DNA of 64,000 bases from Streptomyces sp. NBC_00690 (GCF_036226685.1 NZ_CP109009.1:5421501-5485500), one strand, 5' to 3'; positions 16,978 to 25,684 are shown, numbered from the stretch's first letter. Numbers and translations are program-made. The notes: generated from the sequence alone by a model not told the origin.

Positions 16978-17817
16978 TCACTGTCTGAGCGACTTCCCGA
17001 ACCCCGCCGCCAACGGCATCCGCAGCCCCAGCGGCGGTGGCGCGGCCAATGCGTCCGTCACCGGCCGGGAGTAGGGATGGGGAAAGAGCGAACCCAGCAC
17101 GAAGTCCGTCGCCAGCGCCAGGACCTCGAAGTGGTGCTGCCGCAGTGCGTTGCCGTCGGTGTGCACCTCGAACCGGCATATGTTCCGGTTCACCTTCTTG
17201 ACCCGCTCCGCCAGTCGGTACGACAACTCGGGTGAGGTGCGCGCGTCATTGGTGCCGTGCACGACCAGGATCTGCTTGCCCACCAACTGCTTCACCGGCT
17301 CGGCCTCGGTACCTGGCTGCTCATCGGGCAGCCAGGGGGCCATCGCCAACACCGTGCTGACCGCCGGATGGTCGGCCGCTCGGAGGGCCGCCCGCCCGCC
17401 GAACCCATGCCCCGCCAGACAGATCGGCACATCGCCGTACCGCCGGACCACCTCCTCCGCCGCCCAGGAGGCGTCCGCCGCGTGCTGCGCGGCCTCACCG
17501 TTCCAACCGCGGGTGCGGTAGTGCACGGTGTGCACCACCAGTCCGTCCTGGCGTCCCGCCCGCGCCAGTGCCCGTCCCAGCGGCAGCGCCCGCGCGAGCG
17601 AGAGCGCCGACGGTCTGCGCGGTGACTCCCGATCGCCGTCCGGCAGGATCAGCACCACTCCCGCCACCAAGGGGCCCGTCCCGCCCCGTCGCCCGCCGTA
17701 GGGCCTGCCCAGTCGTGGTCGCTGCCCGCCGCCTCCCCGCCTTTCCCCTTTGTCCGCTGCGTTTCGCTCACGATCTCCAGGACGCCCCCGCCCGGGGGGC
17801 AGTGCACGGTGTGCCAT
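16978..17817 (-). CDS. Alpha/beta-hydrolase-fold protein lacking the nucleophile serine
   Basis: A 279-residue protein with a dienelactone-hydrolase-like core: VLILPDGDRES, LAGHGFGGRAALRAADHPAV, ILVVHGTNDARTSPE and a late His region (EVHTDGNALRQHHFEVLALATDF). The nucleophile elbow reads G-H-G-F-G-G, so the expected Ser is Gly, while the Asp and His regions remain. It may be a non-catalytic binding protein or use another chemistry. The first ~45 residues are basic and Gly-rich, and the start (ATG 17817) is not certain because no ribosome site is seen. It is divergent from add with a 103-bp spacer holding the nucleoside operator. Confidence 0.7.
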   Translation of the reverse strand: MAHRALPPGRGRPGDRERNAADKGERRGGGGQRPRLGRPYGGRRGGTGPLVAGVVLILPDGDRESPRRPSALSLARALPLGRALARAGRQDGLVVHTVHYRTRGWNGEAAQHAADASWAAEEVVRRYGDVPICLAGHGFGGRAALRAADHPAVSTVLAMAPWLPDEQPGTEAEPVKQLVGKQILVVHGTNDARTSPELSYRLAERVKKVNRNICRFEVHTDGNALRQHHFEVLALATDFVLGSLFPHPYSRPVTDALAAPPPLGLRMPLAAGFGKSLRQ

Positions 17818-17892
17818 GGCAGAACAGTGTCAGAAGCCCTGGTCTACGCCACCCGTACGCGCGGTCACTGTTACGTATCGGCCAGGCGCTCT

Positions 17893-17904
17893 CTACGCGC
17901 GTAG
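17893..17904. promoter_or_regulatory. Nucleoside-regulon operator, copy 4 (add)
   Basis: An exact CTACGCGCGTAG palindrome. It ends four bp upstream of the -10 TAGAGT (17909-17914), so a bound protein would block RNA polymerase. Because the hydrolase gene is divergent, it may be affected too. Confidence 0.85.
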
Positions 17905-17908
17905 GGGC

Positions 17909-17920
17909 TAGAGTGCGCAG
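17909..17920 (+). promoter_or_regulatory. Leaderless promoter of add
   Basis: -10 TAGAGT followed by six nt and the ATG at 17921; transcription should start at or next to the A of the start codon. No Shine-Dalgarno sequence is present. Confidence 0.65.
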
Positions 17921-19075
17921 ATGACGAGCCAGACCCTCCACACGCCCACCGCGGATCAGATCCGTCGCGCTCCGAAGGTGCTTCTCCACGACCACCTCGA
18001 CGGCGGGCTGCGTCCGGGCACGATCATCGAAATCGCCCGGGAGACCGGCTACGGCGACCTCCCCGAGACGGACGTCGACAAGCTGGGCACCTGGTTCAGG
18101 GAGGCGGCCGACTCGGGCTCGCTGGAACGGTACTTGGAGACGTTCGCGCACACCTGCGCCGTGATGCAGACCCGTGAGTCGCTGTTCCGGGTCGCGGCCG
18201 AGTGCGCCGAGGACCTCGCCGAGGACGGCGTGGTGTACGCCGAGGTGCGGTACGCCCCGGAACAGCACCTGGAGGGTGGCCTCACGCTCGAAGAGGTCGT
18301 CGAAGCAGTCAACGAGGGATTTCGCGAAGGCGAGCGGATCGCCCGCGGCAACGGTCACCGCATCCGGGTCGGCGCCCTGCTCACGGCGATGCGGCACGCC
18401 GCCAGGGCCTTGGAGATCGCCGAACTCGCCAACCGCTACCGCGATCTGGGCGTCGTCGGATTCGACATTGCCGGCGCGGAGGCGGGCTTCCCGCCCACCC
18501 GCCACCTCGACGCGTTCGAGTACCTCAAGCGGGAGAACAACCACTTCACCATCCACGCGGGAGAGGCGTTCGGCCTGCCGTCGATCTGGCAGGCCCTCCA
18601 GTGGTGCGGTGCGGACCGGCTCGGCCACGGCGTGCGCATCATCGACGACATCCAGGTGTCGGACGACGGCCAGGTGCAACTCGGTCGGCTCGCCGCGTAC
18701 GTCAGGGACAAGCGCATCCCGTTGGAGCTCTGCCCGACCTCCAACCTCCAGACCGGAGCAGCCCAGTCCTACGCGGAGCACCCCATCGGTCTGCTGCGCA
18801 AGCTGCACTTCAGGGCCACGGTCAACACGGACAACCGACTGATGGGCGCGACCAGCATGTCCCGTGAGTTCGAGCTGTTGACCGACACCTTCGGATACAC
18901 GCTCGACGACATGCAGTGGTTCACCGTCAACGCGATGAAAAGCGCCTTCATCCCTTTCGATGAAAGGCTCGCGATGATTAATGACGTCATCAAGCCCGGG
19001 TATGCCGAATTGAAATCCGAATGGCTGTTCCGACAGACGGCCACCACCAGCGAATCTCTGCCCGAACAGAGCTGA
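17921..19075 (+). CDS. add: Adenosine deaminase
   Basis: A 384-residue zinc enzyme starting at ATG 17921. All expected motifs are visible: [13 protein letters not shown] (the HxH metal pair) near residue 25, HAGEAFG with the catalytic Glu near 205, GHGVRI near 230 and [16 protein letters not shown] with the last metal-ligand Asp near 305. It deaminates adenosine and deoxyadenosine to inosine and deoxyinosine, feeding the purine nucleoside phosphorylase encoded at 41.0-40.2 kb. Transcribed alone from a leaderless promoter with an exact copy of the shared operator. Confidence 0.96.
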   Translation: MTSQTLHTPTADQIRRAPKVLLHDHLDGGLRPGTIIEIARETGYGDLPETDVDKLGTWFREAADSGSLERYLETFAHTCAVMQTRESLFRVAAECAEDLAEDGVVYAEVRYAPEQHLEGGLTLEEVVEAVNEGFREGERIARGNGHRIRVGALLTAMRHAARALEIAELANRYRDLGVVGFDIAGAEAGFPPTRHLDAFEYLKRENNHFTIHAGEAFGLPSIWQALQWCGADRLGHGVRIIDDIQVSDDGQVQLGRLAAYVRDKRIPLELCPTSNLQTGAAQSYAEHPIGLLRKLHFRATVNTDNRLMGATSMSREFELLTDTFGYTLDDMQWFTVNAMKSAFIPFDERLAMINDVIKPGYAELKSEWLFRQTATTSESLPEQS

Positions 19076-19200
19076 ACTGGGCCGTTCGGGGATCGTCGGA
19101 GACGTCAACACTCCCTCTTCTCGAGGTGTTTGCTTCCGCGTCGCGACGGTGGCTAGCTTGCGGAGCCGCTCATATTCCCCGTCCCAAGGACACACCCCTG

Positions 19201-19572
19201 ATGAAGCAGTCTGCTGCCAAGTCCCTTGGCGTCGTCGCCCTCGGCGCCGCCTTCGCCGCGGTCGCCGCGGGCTCGGCCGTCGCGGAGCCCGCTCCGTTCC
19301 CGGACTCCGCCACCTCGCTCGACACCATCGGTCACGTGGTGCCCCTCACGGACACCCTGACCAAGGTGCCGGCCGGTGCGGAAGTCCTCGCCGGTGGCCA
19401 GGCCGCCCTGATCGAGAGCACCGCCACGCTGCCGGGCACCCTCCAGGGGGCGGGGCAGCGAGTGCTGGCCCCCGAGGCGTCGAAGGACGTCGTCGGCTCG
19501 CTGCTCGGCGGCCTGCCGGTGGCCCAGCTGACCAAGGCCCTGCCGACCGGTGGTCTCGGCGGCATCGCCTGA
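19201..19572 (+). CDS. Small secreted protein, Gly/Leu/Ala-rich
   Basis: A 123-residue protein with a classical signal peptide (MKQSAAKSLG, Ala-rich core, AVA-EPAP cleavage near residue 29). The mature part is hydrophobic and Gly/Leu/Val-rich (VGSLLGGLPVAQLTKALPTGGLGGIA). The start is ATG 19201 with AAGGA 11 nt upstream. No enzymatic motif is seen. Similar short exported proteins of unknown role are common in Streptomyces; another with a comparable composition lies at 25.8 kb. Confidence 0.75.
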   Translation: MKQSAAKSLGVVALGAAFAAVAAGSAVAEPAPFPDSATSLDTIGHVVPLTDTLTKVPAGAEVLAGGQAALIESTATLPGTLQGAGQRVLAPEASKDVVGSLLGGLPVAQLTKALPTGGLGGIA

Positions 19573-19666
19573 CCCGTCCCGTCCACCGTCACTTCCCCTG
19601 AGACGGCAGTACGGCACAGCTGTGGGGCGTCGTACCGGAATTCCGGTACGACGCCCCACGCGTGTG

Positions 19667-19876
19667 TCACCAGGCCGTCGCGGCCGTCTTCCCGCCCTTC
19701 TCAGCGGGGAGGAACAGCCAGAGCGCCGCGTAGACGAGGAACTGCGGGCCGGGCAGCAGACAGGAGACGAGGAAGATCACCCTCATGGTGTTGGCGGAGG
19801 TGCCGAAGCGCCCTGCCAGCGCCGCGCACACACCGCCGATCATGCGTCCTTCGCGAGGGCGGACAAGTGCGGCCAT
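19667..19876 (-). CDS. PspC-domain small membrane protein
   Basis: A 69-residue protein from ATG 19876 with AGGAGAG upstream. It has the PspC signature RMIGGVCAALAGRFGTSANTMRVIFLVSCLLPGPQFLVYAALWLFLP with one or two membrane segments. PspC proteins respond to envelope stress or act as toxins/regulators. It lies at the 3' side of the VanZ-like gene on the same strand. Confidence 0.85.
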   Translation of the reverse strand: MAALVRPREGRMIGGVCAALAGRFGTSANTMRVIFLVSCLLPGPQFLVYAALWLFLPAEKGGKTAATAW

Positions 19877-19978
19877 GGCGGACTCTCCTTCGCAGATGTG
19901 GCGGTCGGTTCGCCGGAACGCTTCTTCGTACGTTCCGATGACTCCAGCCTCCTCCACGAAGAGGGGCAAAGCATCGCT

Positions 19979-20569
19979 CTAGGGGGCGATCCCGACCCTG
20001 GAAATCGTCGGGGTCGACCCCTGAGGCCCCTCCGTAGCGGCGGACTGGCCGGCCCGCTCGGGGCGCCGGATGCCGCTGCCCCTGCTTGGCGGGCGCAGCC
20101 GACGCCGCCGTAGCCGCGCCCGGCCAGCGGGCACCACCAGCAGATGGGCGACCGCCACTCCGGTCGTGTTCAGCAGCAGCGAGTCCACGTCGACCACCCG
20201 ACCGGGCACCCCGGTCTGGAGGAGTTCGATGCCCAGCGAGAGCAGGGCGCCGGCCGTCACCGTGCGGGCCAGGGACGCCAGCGGGGAGACCGCGATCCGA
20301 CCGCTGACCATCGGGAGGAGCACTCCGAGCGGGGCGAGCAGCAGAAGTCCGCCGCCGAGTTGCCGCGCGGCTTCCACCGGCCCGAGTCGAAGATCGGCCC
20401 TGATGCCCGCGAACGGCTCCAGATTGGCGGCCGTCACCCATGGCACATCGAGAGGGCGCAGGGTCAGCCATCCGACGAGCAACAGGTGCACGAGGAGGAG
20501 GACGACCCCCGCCACACGGAAGCGGATGACGGCACTGCCGCCTTTACCTTGACGCTGCACGATGCACAA
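19979..20569 (-). CDS. VanZ-like membrane protein
   Basis: A protein of up to 196 residues (ATG 20569; a GTG at 20560 is also possible) with about four membrane segments and the VanZ pattern: GWLTLRP, N-x-x-P-F near residue 50 (AANLEPFAGI), SLGIELLQTGVPGRVVDVDSLLLNTTGVAVA. VanZ-family proteins are linked to glycopeptide tolerance and to surface anchoring; no van genes are near. The C-terminal 55 residues are basic and low in complexity. Confidence 0.8.
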   Translation of the reverse strand: MCIVQRQGKGGSAVIRFRVAGVVLLLVHLLLVGWLTLRPLDVPWVTAANLEPFAGIRADLRLGPVEAARQLGGGLLLLAPLGVLLPMVSGRIAVSPLASLARTVTAGALLSLGIELLQTGVPGRVVDVDSLLLNTTGVAVAHLLVVPAGRARLRRRRLRPPSRGSGIRRPERAGQSAATEGPQGSTPTISRVGIAP

Positions 20570-20669
20570 GACGCGCCGCGGGTACGGAATGGTTCCGCCG
20601 CCCGCGGCATCGCGTGCCCCGCCCGTCCCGCCCCGGCTCGTCGTCCACTCCGTCCCCCTTCCCCGTTGC

Positions 20670-20715
20670 TTCCCGATGTTCCCGCTATTCCCGCTATTCC
20701 CGTCGTTCCCGTTCC
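20670..20715. repeat. Nine-base tandem repeat TTCCCGnnn
   Basis: Five consecutive nonamers of TTCCCG followed by three variable bases (two are identical, TTCCCGCTA) lie between the lipoprotein stop at 20729 and the VanZ gene. Confidence 0.7.
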
Positions 20716-20728
20716 GGGCACGCCATGG

Positions 20729-21460
20729 CTACTCGACCGTGGTCGGACCGGTGGCCGGCGGTGTGGAGAGCGCCGCCCCGGCACCCGGAGGGACCGACTC
20801 CGTCGTGGTGGCTGAACCACGCGTCGCCGAGGGGGACGGCAGCGGGCCGACCGTGGGCAGTACGTCCTCCGGCCGGTCCTTGGCCTTCCCGGAGCAGCCG
20901 TACCCACGCGGCGCGTACTCGCCGGGCCCACCGAGGATCACGGCCCCGCCCGTGGCCGATGCCTGGCTCTCCGAGAACGTGCACACGATCTGCGCGAGCG
21001 CCGCCGCCGGCAGGTCCTCCGGCTGTCGGCTCAGTCGCAGTGTGCCGTCGGGGTCGCTGCGACGTTGACCGCTGACCGCGATCGGCCCCCGGACGTAGGT
21101 CGCGAACCCCGCCTCCCGTTCTGCCGCCGACGGTTCCCGCTGCAACTCTTCGAGCAGTGCCTGCGCGACCTGGATGCGGCCCTCCACGGACTTGGACTCG
21201 GGTATCTCCGCGGTACGGTCCACCGGCTCCAACTGGGAGGCGCAGACCAGGTAGATCCGTACCGGCACGTCCCGGGACTGCGACTGCTGCGTGATGTCCT
21301 CGCCGTTGACCTCGCACGGCACCCGTGAGGGCGCGGGACCGCCGTCCACCGGCACGTGCGTGGGCCTGATCCCGCAGCCGCCGAGCGCGAGTACGCCCAG
21401 CAGGGCGGCGAGCCCCGCCACCTTCCGCCTGGTGCGCAGCCCCCGGACCTGATCCGTCAC
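20729..21460 (-). CDS. Lipoprotein of the afsQ locus
   Basis: A 243-residue lipoprotein from ATG 21460, whose ATGA overlaps the afsQ2 stop. The lipobox is LGGC (Cys at about residue 29) after a basic start and hydrophobic stretch. The body resembles a GerMN-type domain (VPVRIYLVCASQLEPVDRTAEI...VEGRIQVAQALLEELQREPSAAEREAGFATYV), followed by a Pro/Ser/Thr tail that could cross the wall. It is the third gene of the afsQ1-afsQ2-lipoprotein unit. In S. coelicolor the equivalent gene is next to afsQ2; a sensor-accessory role is plausible but inferred. Confidence 0.85.
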   Translation of the reverse strand: MTDQVRGLRTRRKVAGLAALLGVLALGGCGIRPTHVPVDGGPAPSRVPCEVNGEDITQQSQSRDVPVRIYLVCASQLEPVDRTAEIPESKSVEGRIQVAQALLEELQREPSAAEREAGFATYVRGPIAVSGQRRSDPDGTLRLSRQPEDLPAAALAQIVCTFSESQASATGGAVILGGPGEYAPRGYGCSGKAKDRPEDVLPTVGPLPSPSATRGSATTTESVPPGAGAALSTPPATGPTTVE

Positions 21461-23058
21461 CGCTGGCCTTCCTCTCCCCGTCCGGGGCTTTCGGTGTCCG
21501 AGGGACTGTCGGGGCCCGGCCCGTCGAGGTCCCCGGTGTCCGCGCCGGTGGGGCCCGCCGAACCGGCGGTTTCGTCCTTGGGCGCCGACGGGTCCAGCGG
21601 CAGTCTCAGAAGGAACACGGCGCCGTCGCCGTCGGGCGAGTTCGCGGCCGTGATGTCCCCTCCGTGGATGTGCGCGTTCTCCATGGCGATGGAGAGCCCG
21701 AGTCCGCTGCCCTCGGACCGCGGTCTGGACGCGCTGGCCTTGTAGAAGCGGTCGAAGACATGGGGCAGGACGTCCTCGGGGATGCCGGGCCCGTGGTCGC
21801 GCACCTCGATCAACAGTTCCCCGCCCACGGGTCGCACCGAGACGCGCACCGGTGAGCCGCCGTGCTTGAGGGCGTTGCCGATCAGGTTCGCCAGGATCAC
21901 ATCGAGTCGACGTGGATCGAGCCGGGCCATCTGTCCGCGCTCGGCGTCCAGGTCGACCGCGTCCAACCAGGCCCGCGCGTCGATGCAGGCCGTGACTTGG
22001 TCGGCGACGTCGACGTCGTCGAGCACCAGTCTGGCGGTGCCCGCGTCGAAGCGGGTCACCTCCATGAGGTTCTCGACGAGGTAGCCCAAGCGCCGGGTCT
22101 CGCTCACCACGAGGTTCACCGCGGGCGCGATCATCGGATCGAGGTTGTCGATCTCGTCCTCAAGCACCTCGGTGACGGCGGTCAGCGCGGTCAGCGGGGT
22201 CCGCAGTTCGTGGGACATGTCGGCGACGAATCGACGGCTGGACTCCTCGCGGGCGCTCATGTCGGCGACCTTCTTCTCCAGCGACTCCGCCGTCTTGTTG
22301 AAGGTGCGCGCGAGTTCGGCCAGTTCGTCGGTGCCCGACACCCTCAGCCGGGTGTCCAGCTTGCCCTCACCGAGCCTGCGGGCGGCTTCGCCGAGCCGAC
22401 GCACCGGCTTGAGCACGGTCGTCGACGCCGCCTGCGCCAACAGCGCGGAGCCGACGAGCGCGAGTGCCGTGGCGATCCCCAGCGACCAGGCCAGGGTGTT
22501 GAGGTCCTCCCGCTCCTGGTCCAGCGATTTGAGGACGTAACCCGTCGGCCCACCCCCCACGATCCGGGTGCCGCCGACCAGATAGGGCTTGCCGCGCAAC
22601 TGGATGCGCTGCCAGTACAGGTGGTACGGGGAGGAGTTCCCGGCGACCGTCTCCTGGCGGTCGTTCACCGCCTCCCGCAGTCGCCGGGGCACATCGTCGA
22701 AGGTGAAGTCGTCCGGGTCCGAGGTGGCGACGATCGGTTTGCCCTCGTCGCGCTCCCCGATCAGGAGCACGGTGAACCCGGCCTTGCCCTGGGACATCTG
22801 GTCGACGGTGATCTGTAGTTCGCTCTGAGACGGATGCAGGGGCAGCGAGGCCGCCCGGTTCTGCATCTGCTGACGGAAGTCCCCGAGCGCCGAGTCCTGC
22901 GTCCGCGTCAGCACGGCTTCGCGATTGAGCCAGTAGGCGATGCCCGATGCCGAAACCGCCGCGGTCAGGGCGACCACGGCGAAGACGACGACCAGGCGCA
23001 GCCGCAGGCTCGTCCAACGGAGGCTGGCGAGCACCGCGCGCTTCACGGCACCGCTCAC
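21457..23058 (-). CDS. afsQ2: Sensor histidine kinase AfsQ2
   Basis: A 533-residue sensor kinase. TM1 is at about residues 20-45, then an extracytoplasmic sensor region to about 190, TM2 at about 195-215, HAMP (KPVRRLGEAARRLGEGKLDTRL), HisKA with the phospho-acceptor His in FVADMSHELRTPLTAL, and a HATPase_c domain with N (NLIGNALKHGG), G1 (DHGPGIPEDV) and G2 (GSGLGLSIAM) boxes. The C-terminal 50 residues are acidic and disordered. In S. coelicolor AfsQ1/Q2 responds to nitrogen (glutamate) status and influences antibiotic production. Located downstream of afsQ1, coupled to the lipoprotein gene. Confidence 0.93.
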   Translation of the reverse strand: MSGAVKRAVLASLRWTSLRLRLVVVFAVVALTAAVSASGIAYWLNREAVLTRTQDSALGDFRQQMQNRAASLPLHPSQSELQITVDQMSQGKAGFTVLLIGERDEGKPIVATSDPDDFTFDDVPRRLREAVNDRQETVAGNSSPYHLYWQRIQLRGKPYLVGGTRIVGGGPTGYVLKSLDQEREDLNTLAWSLGIATALALVGSALLAQAASTTVLKPVRRLGEAARRLGEGKLDTRLRVSGTDELAELARTFNKTAESLEKKVADMSAREESSRRFVADMSHELRTPLTALTAVTEVLEDEIDNLDPMIAPAVNLVVSETRRLGYLVENLMEVTRFDAGTARLVLDDVDVADQVTACIDARAWLDAVDLDAERGQMARLDPRRLDVILANLIGNALKHGGSPVRVSVRPVGGELLIEVRDHGPGIPEDVLPHVFDRFYKASASRPRSEGSGLGLSIAMENAHIHGGDITAANSPDGDGAVFLLRLPLDPSAPKDETAGSAGPTGADTGDLDGPGPDSPSDTESPGRGEEGQR

Positions 23059-23122
23059 CGCGCGCTGCCGAACTCATGGGGAAGGGCGGTGATGTCGTGG
23101 TGGTTCGGAGGATGAGCAAGGG

Positions 23123-23800
23123 TCACTGGGGAACGTCCAGCCGATAGCCCACACCACGTACGGTTCGGATCAGCGTCGGCGAGGACGGGACGTCCTCCAC
23201 CTTCGCCCGCAGCCGTTGGACACAGGCGTCCACCAGCCGCGAATCACCGAGGTAGTCGTGTTCCCACACCAGTCGCAGCAACTGCTGCCGGGACAGGGCC
23301 TGCCCCGGTCTGCGGCTCAGTTCCAGCAGAAGGCGCAGCTCGGTCGGCGTGAGCTGCAGATCTTCGCCGTTTTTGGTGACGGTCATGGCAGAACGGTCGA
23401 TCACCAGAGACCCGAAGGTGGCGGAGTCCGTGGACTCCCGTTCGCCCCGGCGCAGTACGGCACGGATACGGGCGTCAAGCACCCGACCCTGTACGGGTTT
23501 GACGACGTAGTCGTCGGCTCCGGATTCCAGGCCCACGACGACGTCGATGTCGTCGCTGCGGGCGGTCAGCAAAATGATTGGCAGCTGATCGGTGCGCCTG
23601 ATGCGGCGGCACACCTCGAAGCCGTCAATCCCGGGCAGCATCACATCCAGCACGATCAGATCAGGTCGCTGCTCACGCAGCAGTTTGAGGCCGTCCTCGC
23701 CCGTCGCCGCAGTGGCCACACGGTGGCCCTGGCGCGACAGGGAGAGTTCGAGGGCCGTGCGGATGGCGTCGTCGTCCTCGATCAGCAACAGGAAAGGCAC
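23123..23800 (-). CDS. afsQ1: Response regulator AfsQ1
   Basis: A 225-residue OmpR-type regulator from GTG 23800, the same length as the S. coelicolor protein as I recall it. Receiver domain: LLLIEDDDAIRT, phospho-acceptor Asp in DLIVLDVMLPG, Lys in VVKP. The C-terminal winged helix contains LTPTELRLLLELSRRPGQALSRQQLLRLVWEHDYLGDSRLVDACVQRLRAKVED. Upstream of the GTG, CAGAAT lies 7 nt away, so the transcript may be leaderless. It is divergent from sigQ; a perfect AfsQ1 binding box lies between them. Confidence 0.95.
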   Translation of the reverse strand: MPFLLLIEDDDAIRTALELSLSRQGHRVATAATGEDGLKLLREQRPDLIVLDVMLPGIDGFEVCRRIRRTDQLPIILLTARSDDIDVVVGLESGADDYVVKPVQGRVLDARIRAVLRRGERESTDSATFGSLVIDRSAMTVTKNGEDLQLTPTELRLLLELSRRPGQALSRQQLLRLVWEHDYLGDSRLVDACVQRLRAKVEDVPSSPTLIRTVRGVGYRLDVPQ

Positions 23801-23893
23801 AGGGGCCATTCTGGCGTATGGCTGCGGCGGAGTTCGACTGGGAGAAGGACCGGGCAACTCCGCGACCTCAGCATCCGCCCCGCAGTGGCCCCT

Positions 23894-23909
23894 GTGACAG
23901 CCCTGTGAC
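23894..23909. promoter_or_regulatory. AfsQ1 binding box
   Basis: GTGAC-N6-GTGAC (23894-23898 and 23905-23909) matches exactly the AfsQ1 consensus GTnAC-n6-GTnAC. It lies between afsQ1 and sigQ, about 85 bp before the sigQ start. Confidence 0.85.
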
Positions 23910-23994
23910 AGTCGGCGGACAGCCCCATGAAATCGCCTGGGCAAGATTTTCGACACACGGACGGAAACGGACTCCACTCGACGGGGGGCGCAAG

Positions 23995-24741
23995 ATGAAC
24001 GCACTGCACAGCACCGCCACAAGCGCAGTTGTCACGCGTCTCCATGACGTCGGGAGGATCACGGAAAAGTCCGGTGCCGTGAACGGGCGGGGGTGCGTTC
24101 GCGGCACCGGGCGTCAGCACAAGCCGTCGTACATGACGGTGGTTGACGCGCCCACGGGGGCCGGTGGGGGGACCACCGGAGGGAGCGGGGAAGCGTACCG
24201 GGAGAGCGATGTCAGCCTTTCCGAGGCGGAGTTCACCGCCTATGTGAAGGAGCGTCGCTCCTCCCTGTACGCGACCGCTTACCACTTGACCGGGGACCGT
24301 TTCGAGGCCGAGGACCTCTTGCAGAGCGCGCTGTTCTCGACGTACCGCGCTTGGGACCGCATCAGCGACAAGGCGGCGGTCGGCGGATATCTGCGCCGCA
24401 CCATGACCAATCTGCACATCAGCGCCTGGCGCCGGCGCAAGCTCAACGAGTACCCCACGGAGGAGCTGCCGGAGACGGCGAGCGACACCGATGCGATGCG
24501 GGGTACCGAACTGCGCGCGGTGCTCTGGCAGGCGCTCGCCAGGCTTCCCGAACTCCAGCGGACGATGCTGGTCCTTCGTTACTACGAGGGCCGTACCGAC
24601 CCGGAGATCGCGGACATCCTGGACATCAGTGTCGGCACGGTGAAGTCGAGCATCTGGCGGTCGCTTCGCCGGCTGCGCGAGGACGACGTCCTCAGCTTCG
24701 GCCGTGACGAGGAAGAGTCCTTCGGCGAGCTGGTGGCCTGA
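23995..24741 (+). CDS. sigQ: ECF sigma factor SigQ
   Basis: A 248-residue sigma factor from ATG 23995 (GGGGGGCGCAAG upstream). The first ~75 residues are an unusual Gly/Thr-rich extension. SigE-type region 2 follows (FTAYVKERRSSLYATAYHLTGDRFEAEDLLQSALFSTYRAWDRI) and then region 4 (LARLPELQRTMLVLRYYEGRTDPEIADILDISVGTVKSSIWRSLRRLRED), the SigE/SACE-type M group. In S. coelicolor SigQ acts with AfsQ1 and antagonises its effects on antibiotic production. Followed by two hairpins. Confidence 0.92.
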   Translation: MNALHSTATSAVVTRLHDVGRITEKSGAVNGRGCVRGTGRQHKPSYMTVVDAPTGAGGGTTGGSGEAYRESDVSLSEAEFTAYVKERRSSLYATAYHLTGDRFEAEDLLQSALFSTYRAWDRISDKAAVGGYLRRTMTNLHISAWRRRKLNEYPTEELPETASDTDAMRGTELRAVLWQALARLPELQRTMLVLRYYEGRTDPEIADILDISVGTVKSSIWRSLRRLREDDVLSFGRDEEESFGELVA

Positions 24742-24767
24742 AGGCACGGGGGATAGACCGGGGGGAC

Positions 24768-24787
24768 GCCGTCTCGGGGGAGACGGC
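24768..24787 (+). other. Hairpin 3' of sigQ
   Basis: Arms GCCGTCTC (24768-24775) and GAGACGGC (24780-24787) with a GGGG loop, between the sigQ stop and the main terminator. It may stabilise the 3' end. Confidence 0.5.
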
Positions 24788-24841
24788 GACGGTGGGGGGC
24801 TGTGAGGTCATGGGGGACCTCATGGGAGCCACGGGGGAAGA

Positions 24842-24887
24842 GCGGGACCGAACGGGCCGGGGGGTCTTGTTCGGTCCCGCGTCTTTT
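24842..24887 (+). terminator. Intrinsic terminator of sigQ
   Basis: Perfect 12-bp stem (24842-24853 with 24869-24880), 15-nt loop, followed by GTCTTTTTG. It is the most canonical terminator in the window. Confidence 0.9.
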
Positions 24888-24979
24888 TGCGTTGCGGGCT
24901 TGGCGTAGGCCGTCAAGAGAGCCGGCCGTCAGGAGAACCGGCCGTCGAGAGAGCTGACCGGGCCCGAGTGCCGAAGGCG

Positions 24980-25684
24980 TCAAACGGACGGTCCCGACGA
25001 AGCCACCGGCGCTGACGCAGGACTCTCCCCAGCCGGATCGACGGCCGCTCGGGGGCGCGGCGGCACCGGCACGGCCAGAGCGGAGGCGATCCGCGCCAGC
25101 GCCTCCCGTTTGGCGCAGGGATGAGCGCCTAGAGCCGCCTGCCGCGCCACGATGCCGCGCTCGGTGCGCATCAGCCGCCAGCCCCTGCGCAGCAGGAACG
25201 CCACCGACTTGCGGCCCTCCTTCAGATCCCTGGCCAGCCGGCGCCGGAACGTGGTCGAAGGGCGTCCGCGCAGACAGAGCGCATCCGCCAGCAGACCCAA
25301 CTCGGTACAGCGCGCCACCAGATCCGCGGCGAAGATGCCTTCGGCGATGAAGAGCCGCGCACCACCGAGGTCGAAGACCTCGCGCCCGACTCGTGAACTG
25401 GAGCCGATGTCGTACACCGGAACGGCCGTGCTTCCGGATTCGCACAGTTCCGCGAGGGCGGACACCGCGGTGTCCGCGTCCCAGGAGAGCGGCGAGTCCC
25501 AGTCGATGTCCGCGCTGCCCACGACCAGCGGGAGGGTCGGGTCGTCGTGCTCCTTGTAGAAGTCGTCGAGGCGCAGTACGGGCAGTCCCGTACGGGCGGC
25601 GAGAGAGGACTTGCCCGATCCGGAGGGGCCCGTGAGCAGTACGACGCGCGCTGAGAGGGCGCGGGAGGCTGGGAAGGCGGTCAC
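24980..25684 (-). CDS. Uridine-kinase-like P-loop kinase
   Basis: A 234-residue protein from GTG 25684. Walker A GPSGSGKSS is at about residues 19-27; a substrate-binding LRLDDFYKEHDDPTLP follows, then IDWDSPLSWD, FIAEGIFAADLVARCTELG and an Arg-rich LID (FRRRLARDLKEGRKS). These features match the uridine/cytidine kinase and phosphoribulokinase superfamily; actinobacterial members of this group are usually annotated as uridine-kinase-like. It could return uridine to UMP, consistent with the salvage theme, but no operator copy precedes it. The last 30 residues are Ala/Pro-rich. Confidence 0.8.
   Translation of the reverse strand: MTAFPASRALSARVVLLTGPSGSGKSSLAARTGLPVLRLDDFYKEHDDPTLPLVVGSADIDWDSPLSWDADTAVSALAELCESGSTAVPVYDIGSSSRVGREVFDLGGARLFIAEGIFAADLVARCTELGLLADALCLRGRPSTTFRRRLARDLKEGRKSVAFLLRRGWRLMRTERGIVARQAALGAHPCAKREALARIASALAVPVPPRPRAAVDPAGESPASAPVASSGPSV

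Noticed and set aside
17230..17250. GCGCGCG run inside the hydrolase gene as an operator
   Set aside because: It is within coding DNA and has no CTA/TAG arms.
20670..20715. Repeat considered as a CRISPR fragment
   Set aside because: Units are 9 bp and contiguous without spacers; no cas genes.
24810..24908. Small ORF MGDLMGATGEERDRTGRG after sigQ
   Set aside because: It lies over the sigQ terminator hairpin and has no ribosome-binding site, so coding is unlikely.
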